64,000 bases of DNA from Datisca glomerata. Lineage: Eukaryota; Streptophyta; Magnoliopsida; Cucurbitales; Datiscaceae. The notes under the pieces are model-generated. The model saw nothing but the letters and a program-made list of their open reading frames with translations, was not told where the DNA came from and made no database searches. Both the position numbers and the translations under genes were made by a program. The stretch covers positions 186,001 through 250,000 of the forward strand of contig QANY01008042.1 of the NCBI GenBank assembly GCA_003255025.1. The letters are read 5' to 3'. Below are positions 47,407 through 60,468 of the stretch, piece by piece (positions within the stretch are counted from its first letter, which is position 1; every line of letters starts with the position of its first letter).

Positions 47407-48486
47407 CTGAAAAAGATGAGCTAAAAAGATGTTATAACACATAATATCTTTTGTAGAGCTGTGAAAGCATATAGTTTTTGTACATATAATGACCATAAAG
47501 TTTGAGGACCTGAATAATATATCACTACAAGCAATTCCGCATTTGCTTGTAAAAAGAAGAAGAAGCAGATTCTGCATATATAAATAACCAAAAAAAAAAT
47601 AGGAAACTCATTACTTGGTGCTAGATCACTAATGGTAACTACTAGTCAGCCAGAAAAAACTCAACCTATAAAAGCTCTTCATGGAACTTAATGTGACAAG
47701 TCAACATAGTTGAGGAGGCCAAACATACCCTAGATTCTTCAAGATCATCCTTTACTTATATCTTCATGTCTTCTGCAAGTTGATTCCTGCAATTTTCCAA
47801 CAATATAGATAATTCCATATGTGATAACGTGATAGTTAAAACTTAAAGAAGTATTATCAGCGTAGCAGGCAAATCAACCCACTAGGAACTAACATAAAAT
47901 TGACAAACACGTACTGATTAGGAAAATAAAATGTATATCTGCACGTTGCTAAGGTAAAATTATGACATTACTTTTCAATTAAGTTTCTCCAGATTTAAAT
48001 TGAGTAGTCTCTTTTCATATTCTAACTAGCCCTTCAGCTCACTCAAATAGGAATTTACCAATCACGCACGACATCTACCCATAAATAAGTTGACTCAAGA
48101 TGATCAACAATATTTAAATTCAACTTAGAACTTGATTTCAATACCCCATTAGGTATTGCATCGATAAATACCATAAATTTTTTGCAATTCACTTTTTGAA
48201 AATAAATGAGAAGAAAAAATCTAAGTATTGACAACTTATGTTAGTATAACATAGAATGTGGTGCAATAAATTTTCAAGTAACGGTGAGCAATATCTTACA
48301 GGTAGACATCTTCTAACAAAAGTCCTTTTAATTTTTGAATAAAAACTAACATGTGATAAGATTAAATACCAACAAATCCCCCTCAATTCTCATAATCTAA
48401 CATTCTATCTTACCATGTAATAATAGAAATATAGATATGATGATGATGGTGGTGGCAATGAGGTATTACAATAAAAATCCATTTAC

Positions 48487-48557
48487 TCTGTAGTTCTTGC
48501 ATGGAGGATGCCACACAAGACGTGGCCACTTGCTTGAGATTCTTTCCATAAGTGCAG
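48487..48557 (-). pseudogene. PRL1-like WD40 gene exon fragment
   Basis: After a TCGATAG acceptor, the 71-base exon reads AALMERISSKWPRLVWHPPC, then KNYR, followed by a GTAAAT donor. This is the segment before the first WD40 repeat of PRL1 (Pleiotropic Regulatory Locus 1, a spliceosome-associated WD40 protein), where the family has a SKWPRPxWHxPWKNYR motif. No WD40 repeats are found in the surrounding DNA, so only a fragment is present. It comes from a different gene than the hydrolase exon 1.1 kb away. Confidence 0.6.
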
Positions 48558-49044
48558 CTATCGAAAAATTCCTACGAGATCAAAACAAGAGTTCAAGAAA
48601 TTTTCAAAGAAGTAAAAATTAAGATCAGCAAGGATAATGCTTTGATAACAGATTACCACATCAAATTATGTTGCACTACAAAATGCAAACCATTTAATTG
48701 ACCTGACATAAAGGATATTAGAAAAACACAAAGAAGAAAGAGAAGAACCTCTCAGATGATGTAGATGTAGAGACAATTGCAGAACTTCTTTTGAAGACCA
48801 CCATCATTTCTGGAGGGAGGGAGGGAACATCAATACCGTTGGTTTTTATTTTTCCAGCAAATACAAATATAATACTACTCAAAGAAAAATACACATAATT
48901 TCAGATAAAATTGGTGAAGAACAGAACCACATCTTAAACAACTGGGCATTGAAAACTAAAATCGACTAAAACAAAACCAGATCTCGTCTTCTTCAGTTGT
49001 AGAGATAAGATCGTCTTCTTTGGCGAGAATGTTGCATTCATCGT

Positions 49045-49120
49045 GCTCGTCTCCGTGGGATGGCTACCCCTGGCCCGCGCTCGTCTCTATGGGATGGCTA
49101 CCTCTAGCCCGTGCTCGTCG
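49045..49120. repeat. 34-bp tandem repeat
   Basis: Units starting GCTCGTCTCCGTGGGATGGC at 49045 and GCTCGTCTCTATGGGATGGC at 49079, with a third partial unit at 49113. The region is GC-rich relative to its surroundings. Confidence 0.8.
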
Positions 49121-49349
49121 CTCTCGTTTCAGATCTGGTTTGTCACCAGATTTGGTTTAGATCTGTAAAAATGAGATCCGATCATCTTCTTCGACGAGAA
49201 CAGAGCCTTCGTCGTCCATTTCTCTTCGTCGATTCTCTCTACTTTCACCATTGTTGCTCTCTCTATCGTCTGTTGTCTCAGTGGTCGGCTCTCTTTGTGT
49301 ATTAAAGAGTGATTCAAGTTTGCGTATCATCCAATTTATTTTGTTGATT

Positions 49350-52300
49350 GACAATTAAGTATGCTGATTACTAATAACAACTAGTTGTCTTATCAAAATA
49401 GACCGCAATCGTGTAGCCTCTGCAGCAGATATAGCTTGAGGTGGAAAGACGTGGTCACATCCAAGCCTTACGAGTAGTTAGTTGCCTACATATCCTACGT
49501 CCAAGAACGCAAATCTCATCATCTGTGCATGGTTGTGAATCCATCCTCTGTAGTGTGAGATTGTAGCCCAATCCTCGATTGTCCGTTCCTATATATATTA
49601 AACACATAATACTATTTTTATTATATCTAATATATATAAAATATTTATTAAAAGGGATACTTATATATCTATTTCTAGCCTCCTCATTCATCCAAACATT
49701 TGCCTCTATCCAACTTGGTTGTTCTTTAATCGTTTTCCTCTCTAGACATAATTATAGAAAATTGGTAATAACCTAAATTGTTAATAAATAAAATATGTTT
49801 TCTTAAATTTAATTTTTGTTCTCGTTTGCAAAGACATGGTTGCGAGATCTTCTGATGATTAATCGGTAACTTATCACGATTTTTGCCATTTCCTTGAAAA
49901 TTTAAATATGCTAGATATAGAATTGTCCTAAAATGATAGAAAAAGTAAATTTTTCAGTTCAAACTGTAAAAATGATCGAAAAACTTTATATTTATAAAAG
50001 TGGACGAAAATGACTGAAGTAAGTAATTTATTTACTAAAATTACACAAGGTAAAAATTATTTACCTTATTCCGGCCATTTTTGCAATAAAAATATTTTTC
50101 TGATATTTTAACAATATGAGCTGAAAAGTTGATCATTTTTACAGTTCTCCCTATAATTATTATATTAGTTATTGGTGAATACAACTTTCTCAAATAAATA
50201 TTATGTTTTCCTGAAATTTTGAAGTTTCAAGACAACCTTTAAAGGTCCTATAATTTTCTTATAAGTTAGCAGAGAAGCTTAAATAAACCATATTCTATTA
50301 TTACGAATTGGAGGCTAATGAAAAATCATTAACAAAATTTAACATCATGAAATAATAGAAGCCGTGAAGTCTCAAAATTGTTTTTTCCTACTTAGTCCGT
50401 GCCATTAATTTACTTTGATTTCTATGAAGAAGACTTAGACGAGCCCATCGTCATTCTAAAACACTTTACATAAATGTTAGCATACAAACCCTTTTGATGG
50501 TACTAAGTTCAAAAAATAGCCTAAAAAATATAGTAGTAAATAAATGGTCATCTTCTGTTGGTGTAATTTAAAAAATGATTAGCTGTCTAAAATATCATTA
50601 TAGTATCCACTATCAATTTATTTTTTTAAAGATAAAATTTGTTGATATACCTCGATTTTAGTGAAAATTTTGTTTGTGATTTTAATTCAATTTTTTCTCA
50701 AATTCTATGTCAATTTTATGCCTAGTTTTTCTTTACATATTCTTTAATATTTTTTTCAATTATGTACTTGCGCTCTAAATTACATATTAAAAAGTAATAG
50801 TTGTTAAAATACGTATTTAAAAAATTAGTATGTGATATTTCTTTTTCACAAAATTAATTTAGTCGTTTAAATTTATGGATCACGGTTAAAATATATTTTT
50901 AAAAATAATATTTGATATTTTTTAGATATTTCATTTATCTAATTATATACTTAAAAACTATTTTTCAAATATTTCATAAATTTAGGAGTAGTTATATGAA
51001 TTATTGGTGATTGCATATTTTAAAAATAGTTTCAAAAAATTGATTTGTTGATATTAATCCCCAAATTAAAAAAAATTGAGCAGAAACATATGATAAGGGA
51101 ATTGTAGACAAATCATAAAAATTTACAATCAAATTACTTAAAAATGATCATTTATCTATTTTAATTTTTTTTAAATCAATTTTTAATTATTATTATGAAA
51201 ATGACATATATATAATATTTTCCCAATACTTTTAAGCTCAGGCCCTAAATCGTCGGTGTCTAGTCGATGTGAACCTCCTATTTCCATTGGGCGATGCGCA
51301 AGCAAAGTCAATACAGTTGTAATGATGACTTGAGATATAAATTCAATTCAACGAAGGATGACAGCAAAAAACAGGTTTTAAACTTGAAATTAAGCACATG
51401 ACCACTACTTTTTTTTATTGTAAAAATAATCAAACTTTCAAAATTTTAACGTCATACTAAGCGTGGTTGATATAAATTACTAATTCATTCGTATAATCCA
51501 AACATTTTTTTTGTCATGTTTGTCAATTTTAATTGTCTAGACATTTAACTCAACTCCTCCTCAAAAACCGATTACTCTTGTAGTTTTCTCATTCAATAAC
51601 AAAGTATATTAATGATAAAAGCTATGATATTATAGAGGCTGTGAGTTTATCAATTGATATTGTTAAGTTGTGAAGGAGGAGAATGTACCTTGAAAGAAAA
51701 GCAAAAGTTATTTGGTTTCGTTTGTTGTATAGATGTAGAAAAAAATATATTGTCTGGTACTATCATGACTCACTTAATTAAGCAGGGTTAATGCTAAGAA
51801 TAAGACTGAGAAAGAAATTAAAAGAACATTAATTTAACATAGGTGTGAGGTCTGACTAATTATATTCTGATGATAATTACGTTTATTTAATGTGATAAAG
51901 TCTATCAATCAATCTGAAAACCTTTTCATGCAAGTGGAATGACTTATTTATTAGGAATCAGGTAATGTTCCCTCATTGATCTTAGACTTTTAGTTCCCTT
52001 ACTATTTGAAGACTTTACCTCTAATGGTGAGGGTGGCACTGCCTGTAAAATTAAATCTTAAGGTCTAAGTCAGACCCAATTGGAGAATATGATAGGGAAA
52101 ATGATAACATCATTTTTTCTACTTTTTTTCTCAAATCATATTTGGTCCGTCTATTTTTAGATCAGACATAATGGTGTGCATTGTCCAGGATGAGACAAGA
52201 TCTTTTTGGTCTCATCATGTCCTACGGGAGGGACAAAATCCGAGTGAGAAAAGATAGGACAGGACGGCGGGACAAGCCTTTTTTAAGAGGTTATTTGGCA

Positions 52301-54800
52301 AAATAACCATTCATTTTTATTTTTAGCATTTTAGCCTATAAAGGTAAAAATTCAACAAAAAATCTATAGAATTTTACTATCATAACCCTAAATATATAGA
52401 ATATTAAAATAATATTTGCTTGATTAATGAAATTAAATATAATTAATGAAAATTATTATATAGTTTATTTTAAGATGGAGCATTAAATAAGGAAAAAAAT
52501 CATAACCGAATTGATCATTAACAAATTTTTAAAAATGACTTCTATGCTTATCGAAGTAAAACGAAATAGCTAAAAATAGTTAGATTTCCTTCATTTATTT
52601 TCTTTCGTTGATTTCAAATTGTCTAGAAAATCTATATCCAATTTAAATTTGATCATTCATCACCTGATTTTATTATCTTAATAATAGAGAATAATTTATT
52701 AATATAATAAATATCTCTCACTTCCGTAGCATGAAATACATCAAGTAAAGAACATTTTTTTTAATTCGTTCAATCTATTTTACTAATTAACCATGACTAA
52801 TTACTAATAAGTATCCAATATTAACTCATTGTAGTTATTTCCTCAACATAATCATCCAACAATAAATCTTAAAAAAATTATAGGCACAAAGATAAAATTA
52901 AACCGATTACCCCGATTACCCTTTTGAACTAGAGTTCTTTAAGTCTATTGTTTTCATCTCTATTTTTCACTAGATTAAACAATGCAGAAATTGGAGAAGT
53001 GCAATGAAAAAAATTATGATACGATTAATTTGCAAAGATTAATGTTTCGTAAAGAAGAAAGATTTGACATGCATTAAGAAATTGTAAGAACAATGGAGAA
53101 AATGGAGAATAACATATTTTGTAATCAAGAACTTTTAATCCACTTTCTAAAATTTGTTGGTAAGAACAATGTTATTTTATGCTTCAATATTGAATTCATA
53201 ACATCCACTTCTTAAAACTTTTTTTTATAAATTTTTAGGAATATATGAATTCATTTCATACCAAACAATATTTTCCCAATTAAAAACGTGCTTATTTAGT
53301 TGAATTTTACCTTAAATTTTACTTATTTAACCGAATAAACTCACTCCATATTAAACAATTTTTATAGTACAAATACATTCACTCCACTTTTTATGCTTGA
53401 TCACCCTGAATATAGGAAGATATTAATCTGCTTAGTTAACCAATTTGTTCAAAAAATCTGCTTAAAAATTACTTATTCGAATTATTATTTACTACTTTAT
53501 ATTTAATTATTTTATTAGTAAATATGTATTTACTAAAAATCACAATTAATTCTCCATACCAGTAAGGGATTACTAATTCAAATTTTAAAAAAATATTTAA
53601 TGAAAATTACATAAGTACTTATAGAAATAAAATACACTAATAAAAATAAAAATTATATATAAATAATGAAAATACTCACATTAATATTATTAATATGTTA
53701 TCATATATACTATGTATATAATAACATCTTGTGAATTTTGTGTCATAAATGAACGTGTTAAGTCAAATTTTTTATTATTAGTAGTGTTAATAATAAAATT
53801 TATTTTAGATATCATTTATTTATTCTCTAACCATTAATATTAAATGTCTTAGAAAATGGTGGAATGTGAATAGAAAATTATGATCAAACTATAAACTTAA
53901 TTAAGTTTAAAATGACTAAAAAATATAACACCCTACTAAAATGATGAAATGCTACCATTTTTGTTTTTTTAGTCAGCAAACTTGGGACTAAGTTTTCTAG
54001 GCTTTGGGGCTAAAATTCCATTGCTACATAAAACTAAAAACTGAGCTACTAAGGCTAAAAATTAAAAAGAGTTTAAAGTTAAAAAGATTAAAAGATAAAA
54101 TTCTAAAGACTAGGGGTAAAAAAAAGGAGAAACTTTGGGCTACTTATAAAAGTATCATGACAGGATGGGACAAACGATTTTTTAAACATTGTTCTGAGTC
54201 ACGTCTCATCCACACGTGACAAGTTATGCCATGTCCCGCTTGATTCGGAATGTTTTACGAGACATGATAGTATTATCGAGTCAGCTGCACAATCCTAATC
54301 AGGCGTACTAGAGATTAACACAACCCTCTCGTGTTCTAAGAGCATAAAATATTTATTTTCAATATTATCATATGAGTTGAAGATGCTTAATTAATGGTTC
54401 GAATAGTTAAACATCTTGAAAAAACTCCCATTTTTCAAGTTTCATCTGTGAATTATTATTATAATATTACAGTTAATGATAACTCAAACTAGTATTAATC
54501 TTGCTTAATTTAAAACTAGTGACCAAATCATCAATATTTATTCATTTCTTTTATTTACTTAGGCCTTTTAAAAAGTTAACTTATAACTTAGATAAGATTA
54601 GTTAATAAAGATAAGAAAGTCATCACCTTCAATTCCACTTATAATTCAGTAACGTTATAAAAAAAAGTGATAACTCATAACACACACAAAAAATGATTAC
54701 AAAATTATGTAGATTCGACCTCTTTCCCAATAAGTGAAAAATTGAACTATTTTCCCAATAAGATCAGAAATTTAATGGGTCTTTATAACGAGAACAGTCT
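49350..54800. other. Long AT-rich non-coding region
   Basis: No gene recognised over 5.4 kb. Two GC-richer patches with GGGACAGGAC-like motifs (52150-52290 and 54150-54290, the latter with CATGTCCCGC) may be the ends of a non-autonomous element. A weak inverted similarity (CTGTAAAAATGATC) links about 49965 and 50140. Confidence 0.5.
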
Positions 54801-55696
54801 TACATTAAAATCCTATGAAGGATCTAAGGAGGGACCAAGCGTCAATGGTCTCTCAACATCATCCCTCTGAAAAGAAAAAACACGACACCCCCACCAACTG
54901 TTTCCACAAGATCCACCACTTATCTTAATCTCATTGGTTATATTATAAGGGAATTGATAACTCTGTCTGTTTGTCTGTCTCTCTCTCTCTCTCCCTCCTA
55001 TCAAAAGTTTCTAAGATTCTTTCGAGGTAAACAATCACCTACAATAGCCCAACCGTTGAATCCCGCGTAGACTCTCTAGTCCTTCATTGCCATCATCCTT
55101 CTACTCCATATCTGAGAAGATGAAGATCGCATAGGAATCCAATGAATGCGCAATTACGTGTTCCAATTAATGACATTCTCAACTACCCATTTGACTCGTC
55201 TTCCGATCCTTCACAAAAGGCAAGAAATCTGAATTCCCATGTTAAAAGAAATTCCGATAGTTTACAACCTCTCACAGAACTTTGATTCAGATTCAAGCTT
55301 TTGGGACTACACCAACCTGGCAGATTTGTGTAAGTACGAAGCAGATTCAGATTCGAAGTTTTTGTCTGAAACCTAGGCCTCTTTTGACTACAAATCACAA
55401 AAGCTAGGGGTCAAGTTTCTTTATTTAGAGCTCAAGAGAAGAAATCAAGCATCTGGGAGCATACCTTCGAGCAATTTCACTGATTCTAAAGAGGAAACAA
55501 ATTATTAGGAAGACGGAGATTGAAAACAATTCTGATTTGGAAACCCTAGGTCTATGGCGCCGAATTTTGTGAAGGCGCGGTCTTTATAGAGCCGAAATTG
55601 AATAAAAGATTTTGGTTAAACCCAGAAGCTGAAGCTCTGGAAACCCAAACCCAATTCTCATTTTCATTCTTAGTGAGAATTCTGTGATTGCTTTTC

Positions 55697-56221
55697 ATGG
55701 ATCGGCGATTCAAGTCTCCGTTCTTTATTACTTATGGGCTTGCTATGAGCATCTTCGCCTTTCTGGTTGAGTCTCAGACACAAGATAGGGACGGTTCTTC
55801 TGTACCACCTCCATTTATGATCCCACCTCCACCACCTCCTCCGCCTCCTCCACCACCTCCCCCGCCAACTCGATCACCACCTCCTCCTCCAACCCCTTTA
55901 TTAGCTCCACCACCACCTTCATCACCGCCTCAGATTCCTGCACCACCACCGCCTCAGATTCCAGCACCACCACCGCCTCATCGTTCTCCTCCCCAAGCTA
56001 ATGAGATCTCGCCACCAGGCCATAGGCGGTCCAAGAATAATGGCAGAAGGAAACCTCCTCCTCCGCCACCACCTCTTAAGAGCAAGCTCAACAAGGGGAA
56101 GAAAATTGGGATGTTGTTTGCGGGAATTGCCGGAATTCTTCAAATTTGTGTTATAGGATTCTTGATGTTCGAGAGACGGCAGCTTCTAAAGATCAAGGAC
56201 AGATATGAAACCTGTCCTTGA
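55697..56221 (+). CDS. Membrane-anchored proline-rich protein
   Basis: A single exon encodes 174 residues. The N-terminus MDRRFKSPFFITYGLAMSIF continues to AFLVES and looks like a signal peptide or signal anchor. Residues about 38-120 are Pro-rich (long Pro runs, SPPPPP, APPPPQIP repeats), as in hydroxyproline-rich cell-wall proteins. A basic stretch RRSKNNGRRK follows, then KIGMLFAGIAGILQICVIGF, a likely transmembrane helix, and a short charged tail ending RYETCP. If both hydrophobic parts work as read, the Pro-rich part faces the wall and the tail the cytosol. The ATG at 55697 is used because the frame's only earlier codon option is a TTG. There is no enzymatic domain, and the function is unknown. 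The leader region 55400-55696 contains an AAACCCTAGG box. Confidence 0.8.
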   Translation: MDRRFKSPFFITYGLAMSIFAFLVESQTQDRDGSSVPPPFMIPPPPPPPPPPPPPPPTRSPPPPPTPLLAPPPPSSPPQIPAPPPPQIPAPPPPHRSPPQANEISPPGHRRSKNNGRRKPPPPPPPLKSKLNKGKKIGMLFAGIAGILQICVIGFLMFERRQLLKIKDRYETCP

Positions 56222-58150
56222 CTTCTCTGGTATTAGTTTTCTTATAAATTCTTTTGTTTCAGAAGAGGACATTATCACTTGGGGTTTCTAGTGGATTCAA
56301 AGATTTTGTTTTGCTGAGAATGTTATAGTTGGTAGTTCGATTGAATTGTTCGGCATATTGAAGTCGATTGTGAGGTGAGTTGGAATATTCATGTATGATT
56401 ATTGTTCGATTCGTTTTGCATGTGAGGAAGACGATAAAATCTAGATTGATGGGTATATACGCAGCAGAGTGATCGGAGCGCCTGCATCTCCATTTGCACT
56501 GGCAGTTGTTCTATAATGGGTAAATGAGAACTGGATTTTTCTTCTTGTGATCTAGAAGTTACCATTCTTTTGTTCTTTACTTCTATTTGTATGGTTTAGT
56601 GTTTATAATTTATAGCAGAAGTAACTGTTTTATCCCTTCCGTTCTTTTGCTCCTGCTAATGTGGTTGTATGTTAATTACTAAGAATTCAAGGATTACACT
56701 CTTAACATCTGCTAATATCTGATCAATTTGTGACTGAGCTTTACATTCTTTATCTGGACTCATTCTTCTGATATTCTGTTTGGAAAAAGATGTTTTGTAG
56801 AATATCGCATTTGTATCACGTTGTGTATACACTATGTTACTTCTATGCACATTAACTGCTGGGTACACGTTTGTGACATAATTAGCACTGGCATAAATGA
56901 ACCCATTGCTCTTATGGAAGTTAGATTACTAATAAATGGATGGAATTGCATGAGTGGGTCGGAGATTCGTTTGACGTTCTGGTTTCATTATATGCTAAGC
57001 TATTTGGTTCTCTTCTGAGTTCTGATAAGGCTAGATGGACTAAGAGATCATAATGCTCTTTATAATCATGTCCGTGAGCTTTCTTATCCCTTTAATTCTG
57101 GTTAGGACTTAGGAGTAGTGCCAAATTCTAGTTTGTCTAGTGATTAAAAATAAATCGTGGTGCCTGAAGTCCAAGTACTTTTTCAGTTTTCAGTTGTTTT
57201 GTGTTCTGCATCTTATCTTTCTTTTGAGTCTGACTCCAACCTTCGGATAGTGATGTATTGAGATATATGATCAACCTGAATAGATTACTGATGCAGAACA
57301 GTTATCAGATGGATATGCAATTGAAGTGCGAATAAGATTGGGATTGTGTAATTGGATTTAGCTGAGAATTATTCTTTATTTTGCTCTCAACCTTGAAAGT
57401 TGGTGAAGTCCTTGAGAAATTTACCTCTAACATGGTGGGTATTTTTCTGTTGCTTGTAGCAGTTCAGAATGCACGTACTTGTGATAATATAATCAGCTTT
57501 ATATTTTTTTCATTGGGTAAGGAAATCCACTATTACCTGGAAACAAATCGAGGCTCAATTTGAAAGATTTACATTGTAAACTAGTTAGGGTGTGTTTTAG
57601 AATTGAGAGTGTTTGTGGTTAGAAACGTTTTTACACATTAAACTAATACTATTTTGGTTGAAAAGTATTCCACATCTATCTTTGTATGAACCACGTGAGT
57701 ATGTGTTTATTTGTATTTGGAAGAAGGTTAGGAAATAGATGTTACTTGTAGACAACACTTGTCAAAATATGATTTAAGCGTTTTAAAATATCAAAAATAT
57801 ACTTTAAACAACACTAGTCAAATAAAAATATGATTTAAGTGTTTTCAAATAAAACACTACCAAACATAGAGCAGCCAAAGGCACAAGAGCGCAGAAGCAC
57901 TTTAAAATCCTGATAAGTTATCAGTGGTCTTACTTTGTAAGTTTAACTAATTCAGAAGCCAAAAATGTAAAGCAAGGGACTCAAGTTTCCGTTTAACAAG
58001 CAAGCCTAGATATTTGAAACATGTTTCATACCGGGGGTAAAAAAAGGAGCCAAAAGGCAGAATCATTCATACATTTGCAAATAAGCCTCCCTCTACCACA
58101 AAAAATCTAATTTAAAAAGTCATTGATTCACCAACAAAGTACTCTTTGGT
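56222..58150. other. Intergenic region between the Pro-rich and GRF genes
   Basis: The first few hundred bases are probably the 3' untranslated part of the Pro-rich gene. The rest has no convincing gene; the short open frames lack family features. The two genes converge here. Confidence 0.45.
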
Positions 58151-58156
58151 CATAAT

Positions 58157-59307
58157 TCAAAACATCATAATCAGTAAATTAAACATCTGCCCCGCAAGAA
58201 GAGTTAGTATGACAAGGAAAACAGAAAGTTTAAAGAAATCTCCATTAGAGATGTTTGAATTGGAGGTGAGATCAAGCCAATTTTTTGTGTTCTTTGGTGG
58301 GTACTCCTCAAGGAAGTGATGTAGAGGCTTTTGTGATTCCACTTGTTTCTCTGTTTTATCTGGTTTTGATGATCTAAAGTCAGTACCTAATACAAAGGAA
58401 TGCTGCTTTTGTGGCTGCTGCTGTTCTTTCAAACCATGACTGACACTTCGAAAATGTGGTTGTAAGTGTAAGCAACCTTTGTAGGAACCCAATTTTAATG
58501 GCTGAAATGGGTCAGTTAAGCTTCTTGCAGTCTTTGAAGCTTGTGGGATAAAAGTTCGCTCGTCCCAACCCTCCCTTGTTGCATGACCACTCCTATTTGC
58601 AACAAAATGAAACACCAATGAACATATAATAGACAAATCAAAACAGAGCTTTTGTTTTCTTCTTACACTAACCTGTTGTAGTCTTTGCCAGACTGAGAAT
58701 TTGGTACAGAGTATAAGAACAGAGGCTTGGGTATATGAGATTCCGAAACAGAACCAGGGGGAGATGAGGAAGAAGAAAAAGAAGTTTTAAGAGTGGAAGT
58801 GGAGAAGTCCATTGTTGGTGTTGTAGTGGTTGAGGTAACTTCCACGGGCTTTCTTGAACGATTTCTGCCTCTATGCATATGTCTCTCACAGTACTTAGAA
58901 TGACGAAATGCTCCCTTTGAGCACCTCCATTTTTTCCCATCTGTTCTTCTGCACCTTCCTGGTTCTGGGTCTGATTTTCTGCCTAAACCCATCTCAAAAC
59001 ATCCCCAATTAACTGCAGTCACATATTCAAAACCCAGAAATTTCAAATTAGTTTATTATGTTCATGTGTGAGTTAACAGTACAATCTGTCATATGCATTT
59101 GTATGTATGCTTACTGGAATAAAGAGGAAAATGAGTTGAAGATAGTGTAGAGTGGAATGAAGAGTGGAAGCTTCTTTTGACATAATAGATCAAATCAGGT
59201 GGGACTGGTGCCCCTGACACCATATATTTAAAGATAAGGGCTTGATGTTAAAGCTCTTGCAACTGAGCTGCCGTGAAAGAAGACCTATTTCTTTCATTTA
59301 AACCCAT
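58157..59307 (-). CDS. GRF: Growth-regulating factor (GRF) gene with an in-frame stop in the QLQ domain
   Basis: Three exons: 59307-59115, 59012-58673 and 58592-58157, phases matching, 323 codons including the final stop. Exon 1 begins [19 protein letters not shown], then a TAA at 59250-59248, then [19 protein letters not shown]: a textbook QLQ domain with the expected Glu codon replaced by TAA. Exon 2 holds an intact WRC domain ([19 protein letters not shown], then [20 protein letters not shown]) with its C3H zinc-binding residues and basic nuclear signal. GRFs are nuclear transcription factors that bind DNA through WRC and the coactivator GIF through QLQ, driving leaf and meristem growth. 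A miR396-type site covers RSRKPVE. The C-terminus ends in a hydrophobic tail and may have a further unrecognised splice. Translation from the Met in KYMVSG would give a WRC protein without most of QLQ. Otherwise this is a pseudogene or a null allele. Confidence 0.88.
58840..58860 (-). promoter_or_regulatory. miR396 target site in the GRF mRNA
   Basis: On the minus strand the sequence CGTTCAAGAAAGCCCGTGGA and one more base lies in the codons for RSRKPVE at the end of the WRC domain. This is the known position and sequence of the miR396 site in plant GRFs, differing from the common form by a synonymous T-to-C change. Confidence 0.85.
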
Positions 59308-59309
59308 TC

Positions 59310-60431
59310 TTGTGAAAGATATATCTTTCAAGAGACAACAAGATAAGATATTAGCTTCATAGAGTAACGAGAAAGAAAGAAAGGAACAAGACTTGTGCGT
59401 GTTGAGTTAATGTTGGAGTTGGGGGGATGTTCATGCAGACTCCATTGACTGCAGAATCTTCTGTGCTTCGGAAAAAAATGGCTCTGAATCCTTTCTGCTC
59501 TCTCTCACTACCCTGACTGTCTGCTCTTATGATGACTCAAACACTGTTGCTTGTGTTGCAGCTATTTTCTCTGACATCTTTACAGAAATCCATAAAACAA
59601 AAGATAGAAGGCAAGGAAGAAATTTGTTCATGTCAGTTAGTCCTTTATTCACTATTATTTTGTTGAGACTTTTGATAAATGGAAAAGCACTAGGATTTGG
59701 AGTTAGAGAAAGCCTGACTTGTTCATGCTCTCATTGAATGATATGGAGGCCAAAGACGACAGTCTCTAGCTTAGATTCGCCTAGGCCTGCCTGTATGTAC
59801 GGATGGGGTGGTTTTTATCTTTTACTTTATTGCTTTTTTCAGTTTTTACCGCATCCTCTGCACTTAAACACATTAAAAAATGGTTAATAATCAACTCTTT
59901 CTTCTGCTTTCATCTTTGCTGTCATTATTTTATTCTTTTTTGTTTAGTTTATGGAAAACTTGGCGTACTTTGGGGACGTTTGCCAGTTCCAACTTATAGA
60001 AAAATGTGTGCCTTTAGCCAGAAGAGACTTTCAGTTGGGGCAGTCACACGTGACTTTCGGGTTTTAAGTAAGTAATCGAATCCATATTTTTTTTTCTATC
60101 AAGGGTGTATATAATATCTGGTTTTTAGCATAAAATTTGAAACTAACTATTAAAATGAAGATTGAACTGATTAATTATGTACATATAAATCGAATTGATT
60201 GGACGGTAAAATAATTGATCGGTTAGGTAAAATTTTACAGACCATCAATTTTTTTAAGAGATCTATTGATGAATTAATTATACAAATTTCAAAAAAATTT
60301 AAATTTTTATGCATTATAATAAAAACTCATAATTTAAATCAAAATATAAAATAAATATTAAAGAGACTAAGAGAGATGAGAGAAATGTAAAAGGAAAGAA
60401 ACGTGAGAAATAAAAAAGGATAAAAATGTGA

Positions 60432-60468
<37 letters not shown>

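Noticed and set aside
55922..56143. Arg/Trp-rich minus-strand frame
   Set aside because: Complement of the proline-rich codons of the plus-strand gene.
59803..60075. 90-codon plus-strand frame with hydrophobic N-terminus
   Set aside because: No conserved motif, no promoter features, and a T-rich composition that yields hydrophobic codons by chance.
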